The translations under genes were made by a program, and so were the position numbers. Of a stretch of 64,000 nucleotides of DNA, positions 26,264 through 35,554 are shown in pieces (within the stretch, counting starts at the first letter, position 1; each line of letters begins with the position of its first letter). Under the pieces are notes generated by a model. It made no database searches and was not told where the DNA came from. It saw only the letters and a program-made list of their open reading frames with translations. The DNA comes from Curtobacterium poinsettiae. GTDB taxonomy: Bacteria; Actinomycetota; Actinomycetes; Actinomycetales; Microbacteriaceae. The DNA is taken from NCBI RefSeq assembly GCF_025677645.1, contig NZ_CP106879.1, forward strand, positions 2,418,001-2,482,000, written 5' to 3'.

Positions 26264-26704
26264 TCAGTCGTGCACGTCGGCACCGAACCCCGGCCCGGGG
26301 CGCATCATCCAGCCGTCCGGGTCGGGCAGCGGGCGGAACCCGAACCGTTCGTACAGCCCGTGGGCATCCGCGGTGAACAGGGCGAAGCGCTTCAGGCCGA
26401 GCGGCTCGACCGCCTCGGTCACGCCGCGCACGAGTTCGATCCCGACGCCGCGGCCCCGGGCATCGGGGTCCACGAACACGTCGGCGAGCCACCCGAAGGT
26501 CACGCCGTCGGTGATCAGCCGCGCGTAGCCGAGCTGCTCGCCGGTCGTCGCGTCGTACACGCCGAAGTTCCGGGAACCGGCGATGATCGCATCCTGCGTC
26601 GCACGGTCACGCCCGCGAGCCCAGTAGGACTCCTCGCTGAGCCAGCGGTGCACGCGGTCGACGTCGAGGTCGGCGGGGTCGGCGGAGAAGCGCAGGTCGG
26701 TCAC
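26264..26704 (-). CDS. GNAT-family N-acetyltransferase
   Basis: A protein of about 146 residues with the GNAT acetyl-CoA motif in VFVDPDARGRGVGIELVRGV and the C-terminal LYERFGFRPLPDPDGWM segment, typical of small acetyltransferases of unknown substrate. The start is uncertain. GTG at 26704 begins the conserved region (VTDLRFS), but no ribosome binding site or TANNNT element is visible there; the frame is open further upstream to 26740. It is convergent with the SDR gene. Confidence 0.82.
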   Translation of the reverse strand: MTDLRFSADPADLDVDRVHRWLSEESYWARGRDRATQDAIIAGSRNFGVYDATTGEQLGYARLITDGVTFGWLADVFVDPDARGRGVGIELVRGVTEAVEPLGLKRFALFTADAHGLYERFGFRPLPDPDGWMMRPGPGFGADVHD

Positions 26705-26857
26705 GTGACGAGTCAACCGGCGGACGCGCCTGCGACGCAACGGCCGATCGGGGTTCCGTGGACCGCTCGGGCGGGCGGTCGGGAGGCCGTCGGCCTGGAG
26801 GCCCGTGGGGACCCCGGCGCGCGGGTCGCGTCGGGCGGTTGGTGGCGCTGGTCCGCT

Positions 26858-26913
26858 GTCGGGCGTCCGGCGTCCGGCGTCCGGCGTGCGACGTCCGGCG
26901 TCCGGCGTCTGTC
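26858..26913 (+). repeat. Heptanucleotide tandem array (GTCCGGC) upstream of the alcohol dehydrogenase
   Basis: Eight consecutive 7-mers, five exact GTCCGGC and three variants (GTCGGGC, GTGCGAC, GTCTGTC), end 11 bp before the ATG at 26925. Copy-number changes would alter promoter or leader spacing by 7 bp. Confidence 0.75.
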
Positions 26914-26924
26914 AGGATGGCCGC

Positions 26925-27956
26925 ATGCGCGCCGTCCAGTACGCCCAGTTCGGTTCCGTCCCCTCGATCGTCGACCTGCCGGAGCCGGTCGCGCCCGAGC
27001 ACGGCGTCGTCGTCCGGGTGGCGGCCACCGGTGTCTGCCGCAGCGACTGGCACGCATGGAAGGGCCACGACGACGCCGTCCGGCTGCCGCACGTGCCCGG
27101 GCACGAGTTCGCCGGCGTCGTCGCCTCCGTCGGTGCGGGCGTCCAGCGCTTCGCGGTCGGCGACCGGGTCACGGCTCCGTTCGTGTTCGCCTGCGGGACC
27201 TGCGCCGAATGCCTCGACGGCGCCACCCAGGTGTGCACCGCCCAGCAGCAGCCCGGGTTCGACCTGCAGGGCTCGTACGCGGACTCCCTGGTCGTCCCGC
27301 ACGCCGACCTCAACCTCGTCGCGCTGCCCGACGCCGTGGACTTCGCGGTGGCGGCGGCGCTGGGCTGCCGGTTCGGCACCGCGTTCCACGCCCTCCACGC
27401 CCGGGGGCGCGTCGCCGCAGGGGAGTGGGTCGTGGTCTACGGCTGCGGGGGAGTCGGGCTCTCCGCGGTCATGGTCGCCGTGGCCGCCGGCGCGCACGTG
27501 GTCGCTGTCGACGTCTCCGCGGCCGCACTCGAACGCGCCGCCGCCCTGGGTGCCGACACCGTGCTGATGGACGCCGATGCCGTCACCACGGTCCGATCCC
27601 GCACGGGTGGCGGAGCGCACGTCTCGCTCGACGCCTACGGCAGCCGTGCCACCTCCGTCGCCGCCGTGGCGTCCCTGCGTCCGCGCGGCCGGCACGTGCA
27701 GGTCGGGCTGCTGCTCGACGACGAAGCCGCTCCGGCGATCCCGATGGGGCGGGTGATCGCGGACGAACTCGAACTGCTCGGCAGCCACGGCGCGGCGGTC
27801 GGGGAGTACGGCGCGATGCTCGACGCCGTCGTGGCCGGACGACTGCGTCCGGAGGAGACGATCGGCCGCACGATCGGCTTCGACGACCTGCCCGAGGCGC
27901 TCGTCGCGATGGACCGACCAGCGACGTCGTCGGGCATGACCGTCGCGGTGTTCTGA
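26925..27956 (+). CDS. Zinc-dependent alcohol dehydrogenase (MDR superfamily)
   Basis: A 343-residue MDR enzyme. The catalytic zinc ligands are in TGVCRSDWHAW and PGHEFAG, and the structural zinc site is represented by FACGTCAECLDGATQVC. The NAD-binding loop is VVYGCGGVGLSAV. It probably oxidises an alcohol or reduces an aldehyde; the substrate is unknown. ATG at 26925 follows AGGA by about 7 nt. The upstream region holds the heptamer array. It converges on the copper-protein gene with a 16-bp gap. Confidence 0.9.
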   Translation: MRAVQYAQFGSVPSIVDLPEPVAPEHGVVVRVAATGVCRSDWHAWKGHDDAVRLPHVPGHEFAGVVASVGAGVQRFAVGDRVTAPFVFACGTCAECLDGATQVCTAQQQPGFDLQGSYADSLVVPHADLNLVALPDAVDFAVAAALGCRFGTAFHALHARGRVAAGEWVVVYGCGGVGLSAVMVAVAAGAHVVAVDVSAAALERAAALGADTVLMDADAVTTVRSRTGGGAHVSLDAYGSRATSVAAVASLRPRGRHVQVGLLLDDEAAPAIPMGRVIADELELLGSHGAAVGEYGAMLDAVVAGRLRPEETIGRTIGFDDLPEALVAMDRPATSSGMTVAVF

Positions 27957-27972
27957 GGCTCGGAGCGTCCCG

Positions 27973-28614
27973 TCAACCCTCGGTCCGCGCGTCCGCGCCC
28001 CGGCGGATGCGGAGCACGACCGCGCCGATGACGAGCACTGCCAGGATCCCGACGACCCCGAACAGGAGTGCCGGGCCGCCGTGGCCGTGCGCGTGCGTTC
28101 CGGCACCCGTGTTCGGTGCGGCTCCCGCTGCCGCTGTCGTCGGTTCCGAGGATGATGTGGGCGCGGTCGTCGGGCTCGTCGTCGTGGGTGGGACGGTCGG
28201 GGATGCGACCGGTTCCACCGAGAACGCGAGCTGCCCCTCGATCGGATGGCCGTCGGGGGAGACGTACCGCCAGACGAGGGTGTGCGGGCCGGGGGAGAGC
28301 GACACCGCCTTGGACATCGAGGTGCCGTCGACGGCCACCGCTCCGGAGGACTCGTCGGTCCCGCCGTCGTCGCGGACCTCGATGCGCAGGCCGGCTTGGA
28401 GCCCGGCAAGCGGCGCCTCACTGAAGGTGAGTGTCACTCGCTCAAGGTCGGCAGCCACCGTGGCGCCGTCCGCCGGATCACTCGAGGTCAGTGCTGCGTG
28501 CGCCGACGCAGGTGTCGTCCCGATCAGCACGAGGAACGCGGACAGGGCGACGGCGAACAGGACCCGGGGCGTCGCAGCTCGTGAGCGGCGTTGGTCATCT
28601 CGGTGAGCGTGCAC
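27973..28614 (-). CDS. CopC-domain copper-binding protein, membrane anchored
   Basis: A 213-residue exported protein. A signal peptide (about 1–38) ends in PASA; the mature protein then starts with His (HAALTSSDPADGATV), as in CopC, where the N-terminal histidine binds Cu(II). The CopC beta-barrel (39–135) includes LVWRYVSPDGHPIEG with another conserved His. A Thr/Pro-rich linker containing HAHGHGG (a possible metal site) leads to a C-terminal transmembrane helix. YcnI/CopD partners are not adjacent. The GTG start follows TAGCGT by 6 nt, so it is probably leaderless. Confidence 0.87.
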   Translation of the reverse strand: MHAHRDDQRRSRAATPRVLFAVALSAFLVLIGTTPASAHAALTSSDPADGATVAADLERVTLTFSEAPLAGLQAGLRIEVRDDGGTDESSGAVAVDGTSMSKAVSLSPGPHTLVWRYVSPDGHPIEGQLAFSVEPVASPTVPPTTTSPTTAPTSSSEPTTAAAGAAPNTGAGTHAHGHGGPALLFGVVGILAVLVIGAVVLRIRRGADARTEG

Positions 28615-28681
28615 GCGTCCACGCTAGGGAAGCAATGTCGAGCGTCCCGTCAGCCGAGCGGGGCCACTCGCAACCTCTGAG

Positions 28682-28700
28682 TTGACATAATATGCATTAT
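28682..28700. promoter_or_regulatory. AT-rich inverted repeat upstream of the copC-like gene
   Basis: TTGACA is followed immediately by ATAATATGCATTAT (ATAAT-ATGC-ATTAT, 5+4+5). It is an unusually AT-rich island in this genome, about 73 bp upstream of the predicted copC-like start. It looks like a site for a metal-responsive regulator of the Fur/Zur type or another dimeric regulator; the identity is a guess. Confidence 0.4.
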
Positions 28701-28732
28701 CGGCGCACGGGTGGGACGTCGGAACACGCACG

Positions 28733-28783
28733 GTGAGCAGAAGAGGTCGAGTCCTATGCACGGACTCGACCTCTTCTGCTCAC
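28733..28783. terminator. GCAGAAGAGGTCG-family hairpin after the 51-residue gene
   Basis: GAGCAGAAGAGGTCGAGTCC pairs perfectly with its complement around a 7-nt loop, extending to GTGAGCAG...CTGCTCAC for a 22-bp stem. It lies 16 bp beyond the stop of the small minus-strand gene. The same hairpin, with one changed stretch, is at 10775. Confidence 0.72.
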
Positions 28784-28798
28784 TGGATGACGACGGCG

Positions 28799-28954
28799 TC
28801 AGTCGGCGGGCTGCGTCGGGACGTCGTCGGCGTCGATCTCGAGCGCTGCCGGCTCGCCGCCCTGTTCCTCCAGGGTGTCCTGGTCGGTGTCGGGCTGCTC
28901 CGGCGACTCGGTCTGGGTGGTCTCTTCGGCTGGGTCAGGCTGGCTGTAGCTCAT
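28799..28954 (-). CDS. Small acidic protein of 51 residues, function unknown
   Basis: A short, highly acidic, probably disordered protein (MSYSQPDPAEETTQTESPEQ...), rich in Glu, Asp, Gln and Pro, with no transmembrane segment. It is supported as a gene by TACCGT ending 7 nt before its ATG (leaderless pattern) and by a strong hairpin 16 bp past its stop. No Shine-Dalgarno sequence is visible. I cannot assign a function. It lies downstream of the DUF4190 gene in the same direction. Confidence 0.5.
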   Translation of the reverse strand: MSYSQPDPAEETTQTESPEQPDTDQDTLEEQGGEPAALEIDADDVPTQPAD

Positions 28955-29013
28955 GGGCGGCACGGTACGCCCGCGTTCCTGAACAGCTGCACGCTCGGCG
29001 CCGGAAACCGACA

Positions 29014-29045
29014 GCGGGCGCGTGGCGACTCCGCCACGCGCCCGC
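29014..29045. terminator. Terminator hairpin after the DUF4190 gene
   Basis: GCGGGCGCGTGGCG and CGCCACGCGCCCGC form a perfect 14-bp stem with a 4-nt loop, 20 bp beyond the DUF4190 stop. Confidence 0.72.
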
Positions 29046-29064
29046 CACGTCAGGGCGATCAGCG

Positions 29065-29349
29065 TCAGTTGTTGATCGCAGGTACGACGATCGTCAGAGC
29101 GACGATGATGAAGATGATCGACAGCACGAGGCCGATGACGCTCAGGATGATGCCAGCGAGCACCATGCCTCGGCTGCCGGCGTTCCGGCGACGGGCGACG
29201 AAGCCCAGGACCAGGCCGATGATGCTGGCGATGAGCCCGACCCAGACGAAGAGGAACGAGAAGACGACGCCGACGATGCCGAGGACGAGCGAGCCGACGG
29301 CGATTCCGTTGCCGCTGTTGGTCGCAGGTGCGTTGCCGGGGTTGGACAT
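29065..29349 (-). CDS. DUF4190 small membrane protein
   Basis: A 94-residue protein. After an Asn/Gly-rich start, it has AVGSLVLGIVGVVFSFLFVW and VGLIASIIGLVLGFVARRR (the DUF4190 double-helix pattern), then a third hydrophobic segment (about 62–90). The function is unknown; such proteins often appear near envelope or transport genes. The ATG has AAGGAG upstream. The next gene upstream is the UvrA-like protein, from which it is separated by 123 bp. Confidence 0.8.
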   Translation of the reverse strand: MSNPGNAPATNSGNGIAVGSLVLGIVGVVFSFLFVWVGLIASIIGLVLGFVARRRNAGSRGMVLAGIILSVIGLVLSIIFIIVALTIVVPAINN

Positions 29350-29472
29350 GGTGGAGCTCCTTCTGGTCAGGACGCCGATCCAGGCCGGGTAGCCGATCGT
29401 GAGCGTCGTTCAGAACGCTAGTCCCCACACACGGCTGATGCCCAGATTCGCGCCCGGAGCCTGTCCCCCGGC

Positions 29473-31866
<2,394 letters not shown>

Positions 31867-31881
31867 GCGGGTCAGCGTACC

Positions 31882-31921
31882 GACGGGAGGCCCGTGGCGG
31901 GGCCGCCACGGGCCTCCCGTC
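31882..31921. terminator. GGGAGGC-family hairpin after the NUDIX gene
   Basis: GACGGGAGGCCCGTGGCG pairs perfectly with its complement (18 bp, 4-nt loop). It lies 36 bp past the NUDIX stop and just upstream of the UvrA-like gene start, separating the two minus-strand units. Confidence 0.72.
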
Positions 31922-31957
31922 CGATCCTGGATCGGCCGTCAGGCCGTGGTGCGGTGC

Positions 31958-32410
31958 TCAGGCACCGTGTCGGCGCACCAGGTCCGGCAGCTCGGCGGGT
32001 TCGAAGTCCTCGGCGGTCGCCTCGAGTTCGTCGGCGGTCCACCACCGCGAGGCGAGGATGTCGACGCGCTCGTCGTCGGTCCACTCGGCGTCGGACAGCT
32101 CGAAGCCGGGCGTGCGGACGACGTAGAACTCGGCGTGCCCGCGGTCGTGGTCGGCGAGGTCCCACTCGACCGTGAAGTCCCAGGACCACACCGGTTCGCC
32201 GGGTTCGTCGATGACGATCCCGGTCTCCTCGCGCAGCTCGCGGATCGCGGCGTCACGGTGGGACTCCCCCGGGTCGACCCCGCCACCCGGCGTGATCCAG
32301 CGGTGGGCACCGTCTGACGAGGGCGACTTCGTGTCCATCAGGAACACGCGGCCCTCGGGATCGAGCAGCAGGATGCGGGAGGTGCGGCGCAGGCCGGGCT
32401 TGGCGGTCAC
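31958..32410 (-). CDS. NUDIX hydrolase
   Basis: A 150-residue NUDIX enzyme. The box reads GGGVDPGESHRDAAIRELREETG (residues about 42–64) with the catalytic REETG. It hydrolyses a nucleoside diphosphate linked to another group; the substrate is not evident. It starts with GTG. TAACGT, whose TAA is also the stop codon of the upstream SDR gene, ends 7 nt before it, so an internal leaderless promoter is possible in addition to read-through from that gene. Confidence 0.9.
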   Translation of the reverse strand: MTAKPGLRRTSRILLLDPEGRVFLMDTKSPSSDGAHRWITPGGGVDPGESHRDAAIRELREETGIVIDEPGEPVWSWDFTVEWDLADHDRGHAEFYVVRTPGFELSDAEWTDDERVDILASRWWTADELEATAEDFEPAELPDLVRRHGA

Positions 32411-32420
32411 CCGCCCGACG

Positions 32421-33182
32421 TTAGCCGACGAAGCCGCTGACGTCGCCGACCAGCTTGGTGTGGTCGGCGGGGATCGGCTCGACGGCGGCCAGGGCGATCT
32501 CGGCCGCGAACTCGGACACGCTGTAGAGCTTGCCGACCTCCTGCCGACGGCCCTCGATCGCGCCGGGGTTCAGGCGGTTCAGCAGCGTCGCGGTGATCGT
32601 GCCTTCGATCATGTCGCCGGAGACGACGACGAACTCGATGCCGGCGGCCTCGAGCTGCGGGATGAGCTCACGGAGGGCGAGTTCCCCGGCGCGCTTGCTC
32701 TTGGCGACCGGGACGTACTCGTCCATCGTCTCGGCGGTCTCGACGAAGTGGGCCTGGTGGCTCGTGACGAACACCACGCGCGACCCGGCGGGCATGTGCG
32801 GCACGGCGGTCTGCAGCATGTCGACCTGCGCGTCGCGGTTCAGGCGGAGCGCGTAGTCCTCGCCGACGCCGGACTCCATGCCGCCCGACGCGTTGAGCAC
32901 GAGCAGGTCGATGCCGCCCCATTCCCGGACGACGGTGTCGACGAGGGCCTGCACGGAGTCGTGCTCGGTGAGGTCGGCGCCGACGGCCAGGGCGGAACCG
33001 CCGGCCTCGACGATCTTCTCGGCGATCTGCTCCGCACGCTTGGCCTTGTTGCGGTAGTTCACGACGACCTTCGCATCGGCCTCGGCGAGGTACCCGACGG
33101 TGTCGGCGCCGATGCCACGGGACGAACCGGTGACGACGGCGCGCTTGTCGGTGAGGGATCCGGGGGCGAGGGGGTTGCTCAC
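32421..33182 (-). CDS. Short-chain dehydrogenase/reductase
   Basis: A 253-residue SDR with the cofactor-binding AVVTGSSRGIGADTVGYL, the VLNASGG motif (a variant of NNAG) and the Tyr-Lys pair in YVPVAKSKRAGE. The pattern is that of an actinobacterial SDR group of unknown substrate. The start is GTG at 33182 with GGAGAA upstream. Its stop codon (TAA) lies 10 bp before the NUDIX start. Bases 33183–33336 between it and the divergent nfeD gene hold no gene. Confidence 0.88.
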   Translation of the reverse strand: MSNPLAPGSLTDKRAVVTGSSRGIGADTVGYLAEADAKVVVNYRNKAKRAEQIAEKIVEAGGSALAVGADLTEHDSVQALVDTVVREWGGIDLLVLNASGGMESGVGEDYALRLNRDAQVDMLQTAVPHMPAGSRVVFVTSHQAHFVETAETMDEYVPVAKSKRAGELALRELIPQLEAAGIEFVVVSGDMIEGTITATLLNRLNPGAIEGRRQEVGKLYSVSEFAAEIALAAVEPIPADHTKLVGDVSGFVG

Positions 33183-33336
33183 AGTCGTGTTCTCCAGGTC
33201 TGGTTGCGGCCGGTCGGGCGCACCGAGCCTACCAATCGCCTGCACGACCGTCGGACGGCCCTGATATGTTGAACGGAGTTGTACCGGCTGTCGCGACGCA
33301 GCGAGCCGCCGCGCGCGACCGAGGGAGGGAGATCGC

Positions 33337-33810
33337 GTGAACGGAATCGATTGGATCCAGAGCACCGTCTGGATCGGCCTGGTGTTGCTCCTGGGCGTGG
33401 TCGAGATCTTCACCCTCGACTTCATCTTCATCATGCTCGCGGCGGGCGCCGCCGGCGGGCTGATCGCCGCGTTGCTCGGCGCCCCGTGGTGGCTATCCGC
33501 CATCGTCGCCGCGGTCGCCGCACTCGTGCTGCTGTCGCTCGTCCGACCGCGCCTGCTCGTGGCACTCGGCCGCGGTGCCGACCCGCACCGCACCAACGTC
33601 GAGGGGCTCATCGGGCTCCCCGGCACGGTCGCGGTCGCCTTCACCTCCTCCAGCCCCGGCCAGGTGCGCCTGGCCAACGGCGAGACCTGGAGTGCACGGT
33701 TCGCCGCGGACTCCGTCGACCGCACACCGCCACTCGGGACCCCCGTGGTCGTCGAGTCGATCGAGGGGTCGACTGCGGTCGTGCGCCTCGCAGAAAGGGC
33801 CACCTCGTGA
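33337..33810 (+). CDS. NfeD-family membrane protein
   Basis: A 157-residue NfeD-like protein with two to three hydrophobic segments (about 10–30, 33–48, 50–66) and a C-terminal OB-fold domain (about 88–155, GLIGLPGTVAVAFTSSSPGQ then VVVESIEGSTAVVRL). NfeD proteins pair with SPFH proteins and modulate membrane microdomains. The start is GTG with GAGGGAGGGAG upstream. It overlaps the SPFH gene by 4 bases (GTGA), so the two are coupled. Confidence 0.9.
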   Translation: MNGIDWIQSTVWIGLVLLLGVVEIFTLDFIFIMLAAGAAGGLIAALLGAPWWLSAIVAAVAALVLLSLVRPRLLVALGRGADPHRTNVEGLIGLPGTVAVAFTSSSPGQVRLANGETWSARFAADSVDRTPPLGTPVVVESIEGSTAVVRLAERATS

Positions 33811-35009
33811 CCAGCATCTCCCCGGGGACGATCGCACTGCTCGTGCTCATCCTCGTCGTCGTCATCTTCGTGATCGTCGTCCTGGCGAAGGCGATCCGCA
33901 TCGTCCCCCAGGCCACCGCAGGGATCGTCGAGCGACTCGGCAAGTACCACAAGACCCTCAACCCGGGCCTGAACCTTCTCGTCCCGTTCATCGACCGCCT
34001 GCGCCCGCTGCTCGACATGCGTGAGCAGGTCGTCTCGTTCCCGCCGCAGCCCGTGATCACCGAGGACAACCTGGTGGTCTCGATCGACACCGTCGTCTAC
34101 TTCCAGGTGACCGACGCCCGCGCCGCGACGTACGAGATCGCGAACTACCTCGGTGCCGTCGAGCAGCTCACCACGACCACGCTCCGCAACGTCGTGGGTG
34201 GCCTGAACCTCGAAGAGGCACTGACCAGCCGCGACAACATCAACGGCCAGCTCCGCGTCGTCCTCGACGAAGCCACGGGCAAGTGGGGCATCCGCGTCGG
34301 CCGAGTCGAGCTGAAGGCCATCGAGCCGCCTGTGTCCATCCAGGACGCCATGGAGCAGCAGCTCCGTGCCGAGCGCAGCCGACGTGCCGCGATCCTGCAG
34401 GCAGAGGGCACCAAGCAGTCCCAGATCCTCGAAGCCGAGGGACAGCGGCAGGCCGCGATCCTGGCCGCCGAGGGTGACGCCAAGGCACAGGTGCTCCGCG
34501 CCGAGGGTGAGGCACAGGCCATCGCGACCGTGTTCGAGGCCATCCACACCGGCGACCCGGACGAGAAGCTGCTCTCCTACCAGTACCTGCAGACCCTGCC
34601 GAAGATCGCCGAGGGCACCTCGAACAAGCTCTGGATGATCCCGAGCGAGTTCACCGAGGCCCTGTCCGGCATCGCGAAGGGCTTCAGTGCCAGCCGTGGT
34701 GGCGGCGCCGGTCCGGTCGCCGGCGGTGCTGGCGGCACGGACTTCCTGTCACGCATCTCGAAGCTCGCGAACGAGAGCCTGGCGAACACTGCAGCCGCGG
34801 ACACCACGATGCCGCGTGCAGACGCCACCGCCGCGGACATCGTCCCCGAGTCCGACCTCGACGCCCGCCTGGCCGAGTCGAACCGCAGTGTCGATGCACA
34901 CCTCGCGGCGGCCGACGACGCGACCGCCGAGCAGGTCGAGGACACCCCGCCCACGCCGGGCGACGACGCCTCCGGTCACCGGACCAGCGACGGTTCCGGC
35001 CGGCGCTGA
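33807..35009 (+). CDS. SPFH/Band 7 (stomatin-like) protein
   Basis: A 400-residue protein. An N-terminal membrane anchor (about 8–30) is followed by the Band 7 domain (about 35–200: IRIVPQATAGIVERLGKYHK, then EQVVSFPPQPVITEDNLVVS), an Ala/Glu-rich coiled-coil region with RSRRAAILQAEGTKQSQILEAEGQRQ (about 200–245), then a stomatin-type C-terminal motif. The last 90 residues are polar and probably disordered. With NfeD it forms the classic stomatin–NfeD membrane-organising pair. The GTG start overlaps nfeD, with GAAAGGG upstream. Confidence 0.92.
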   Translation: MTSISPGTIALLVLILVVVIFVIVVLAKAIRIVPQATAGIVERLGKYHKTLNPGLNLLVPFIDRLRPLLDMREQVVSFPPQPVITEDNLVVSIDTVVYFQVTDARAATYEIANYLGAVEQLTTTTLRNVVGGLNLEEALTSRDNINGQLRVVLDEATGKWGIRVGRVELKAIEPPVSIQDAMEQQLRAERSRRAAILQAEGTKQSQILEAEGQRQAAILAAEGDAKAQVLRAEGEAQAIATVFEAIHTGDPDEKLLSYQYLQTLPKIAEGTSNKLWMIPSEFTEALSGIAKGFSASRGGGAGPVAGGAGGTDFLSRISKLANESLANTAAADTTMPRADATAADIVPESDLDARLAESNRSVDAHLAAADDATAEQVEDTPPTPGDDASGHRTSDGSGRR

Positions 35010-35016
35010 CGCTCCG

Positions 35017-35080
35017 GAACGAACGAACGAACGAACGAACGACGACGCCCGCCCCGGGGAACCGGGGCGGGCGTCGTCGT
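35017..35080. terminator. (GAAC)6 microsatellite and strong terminator hairpin
   Basis: Six copies of GAAC (35017–35040) run directly into CGACGACGCCCGCCCCGG, which pairs perfectly with its complement over 18 bp around GGAA (35040–35079, plus one outer A-T pair). It lies between the convergent SPFH and rbpA genes and can stop transcription in both directions. Confidence 0.82.
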
Positions 35081-35093
35081 GTGGTCGGTGGTG

Positions 35094-35444
35094 TCAGGCG
35101 CCGCGTCGTGCGCGGAGCACCTGCAGGCGCTCTTCGAGGAGCTCCTCGAGTTCCTCGCGCGAGCGGCGCTCGAGCAGCATGTCCCAGTGGGTACGGGGTG
35201 CCTTCACGTCTTCTTCGGCGACCTCGACGGGGATCCCGTCGTCACCGAGCAGCCGGCCCTCGCGGCCGGAGCGCGGCTCCGACCAGGTCTGGGGGACGTC
35301 CGCATCCGCAGAGAAGACGATGTCGAACGTCTCACCCGAATCCGTCTGGTAGACCGCGCGCTTGCGATCCGAGAGCTCGACGCCCTCTTCGCTCTGGAGA
35401 CTCTGACTCCCGAGCCGCATGCCGCGGAGACTCCGATCAGCCAT
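35094..35444 (-). CDS. rbpA: RNA polymerase-binding protein RbpA
   Basis: A 116-residue RbpA. It binds the sigma factor and RNA polymerase and promotes open-complex formation; mycobacterial RbpA is essential. The sequence starts MADRSLRGMRLGSQSLQ, followed by the core SDRKRAVYQTDSGETFDIVF and VPQTWSEPRSGREG. The C-terminal helix LLERRSREELEELLEERL (about 90–107) is where sigma interaction occurs in homologues. ATG at 35444 has AGAGGAG about 8 nt upstream. The lnt gene is upstream in the same direction, as in Mycobacterium. Confidence 0.95.
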   Translation of the reverse strand: MADRSLRGMRLGSQSLQSEEGVELSDRKRAVYQTDSGETFDIVFSADADVPQTWSEPRSGREGRLLGDDGIPVEVAEEDVKAPRTHWDMLLERRSREELEELLEERLQVLRARRGA

Positions 35445-35554
35445 GTGTGTGCTCCTCTCGCTCGTCTGCCCTCCACAACACTGTCCCACGCCCCATCAAT
35501 CCCGTACCGGCGCATTCACAGTCCGTTCCCAGTGGCTGGGCGCGGCGAGTCGGA

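Noticed and set aside
26887-26924. A possible leaderless start for the alcohol dehydrogenase
   Set aside because: There is no TANNNT within 6–8 nt of the ATG; a weak AGGA ribosome binding site is visible instead.
28682-28710. TTGACA as the -35 element of a plus-strand promoter
   Set aside because: No -10-like hexamer lies 16–18 bp downstream, and the next plus-strand sequence is a terminator hairpin, not a gene.
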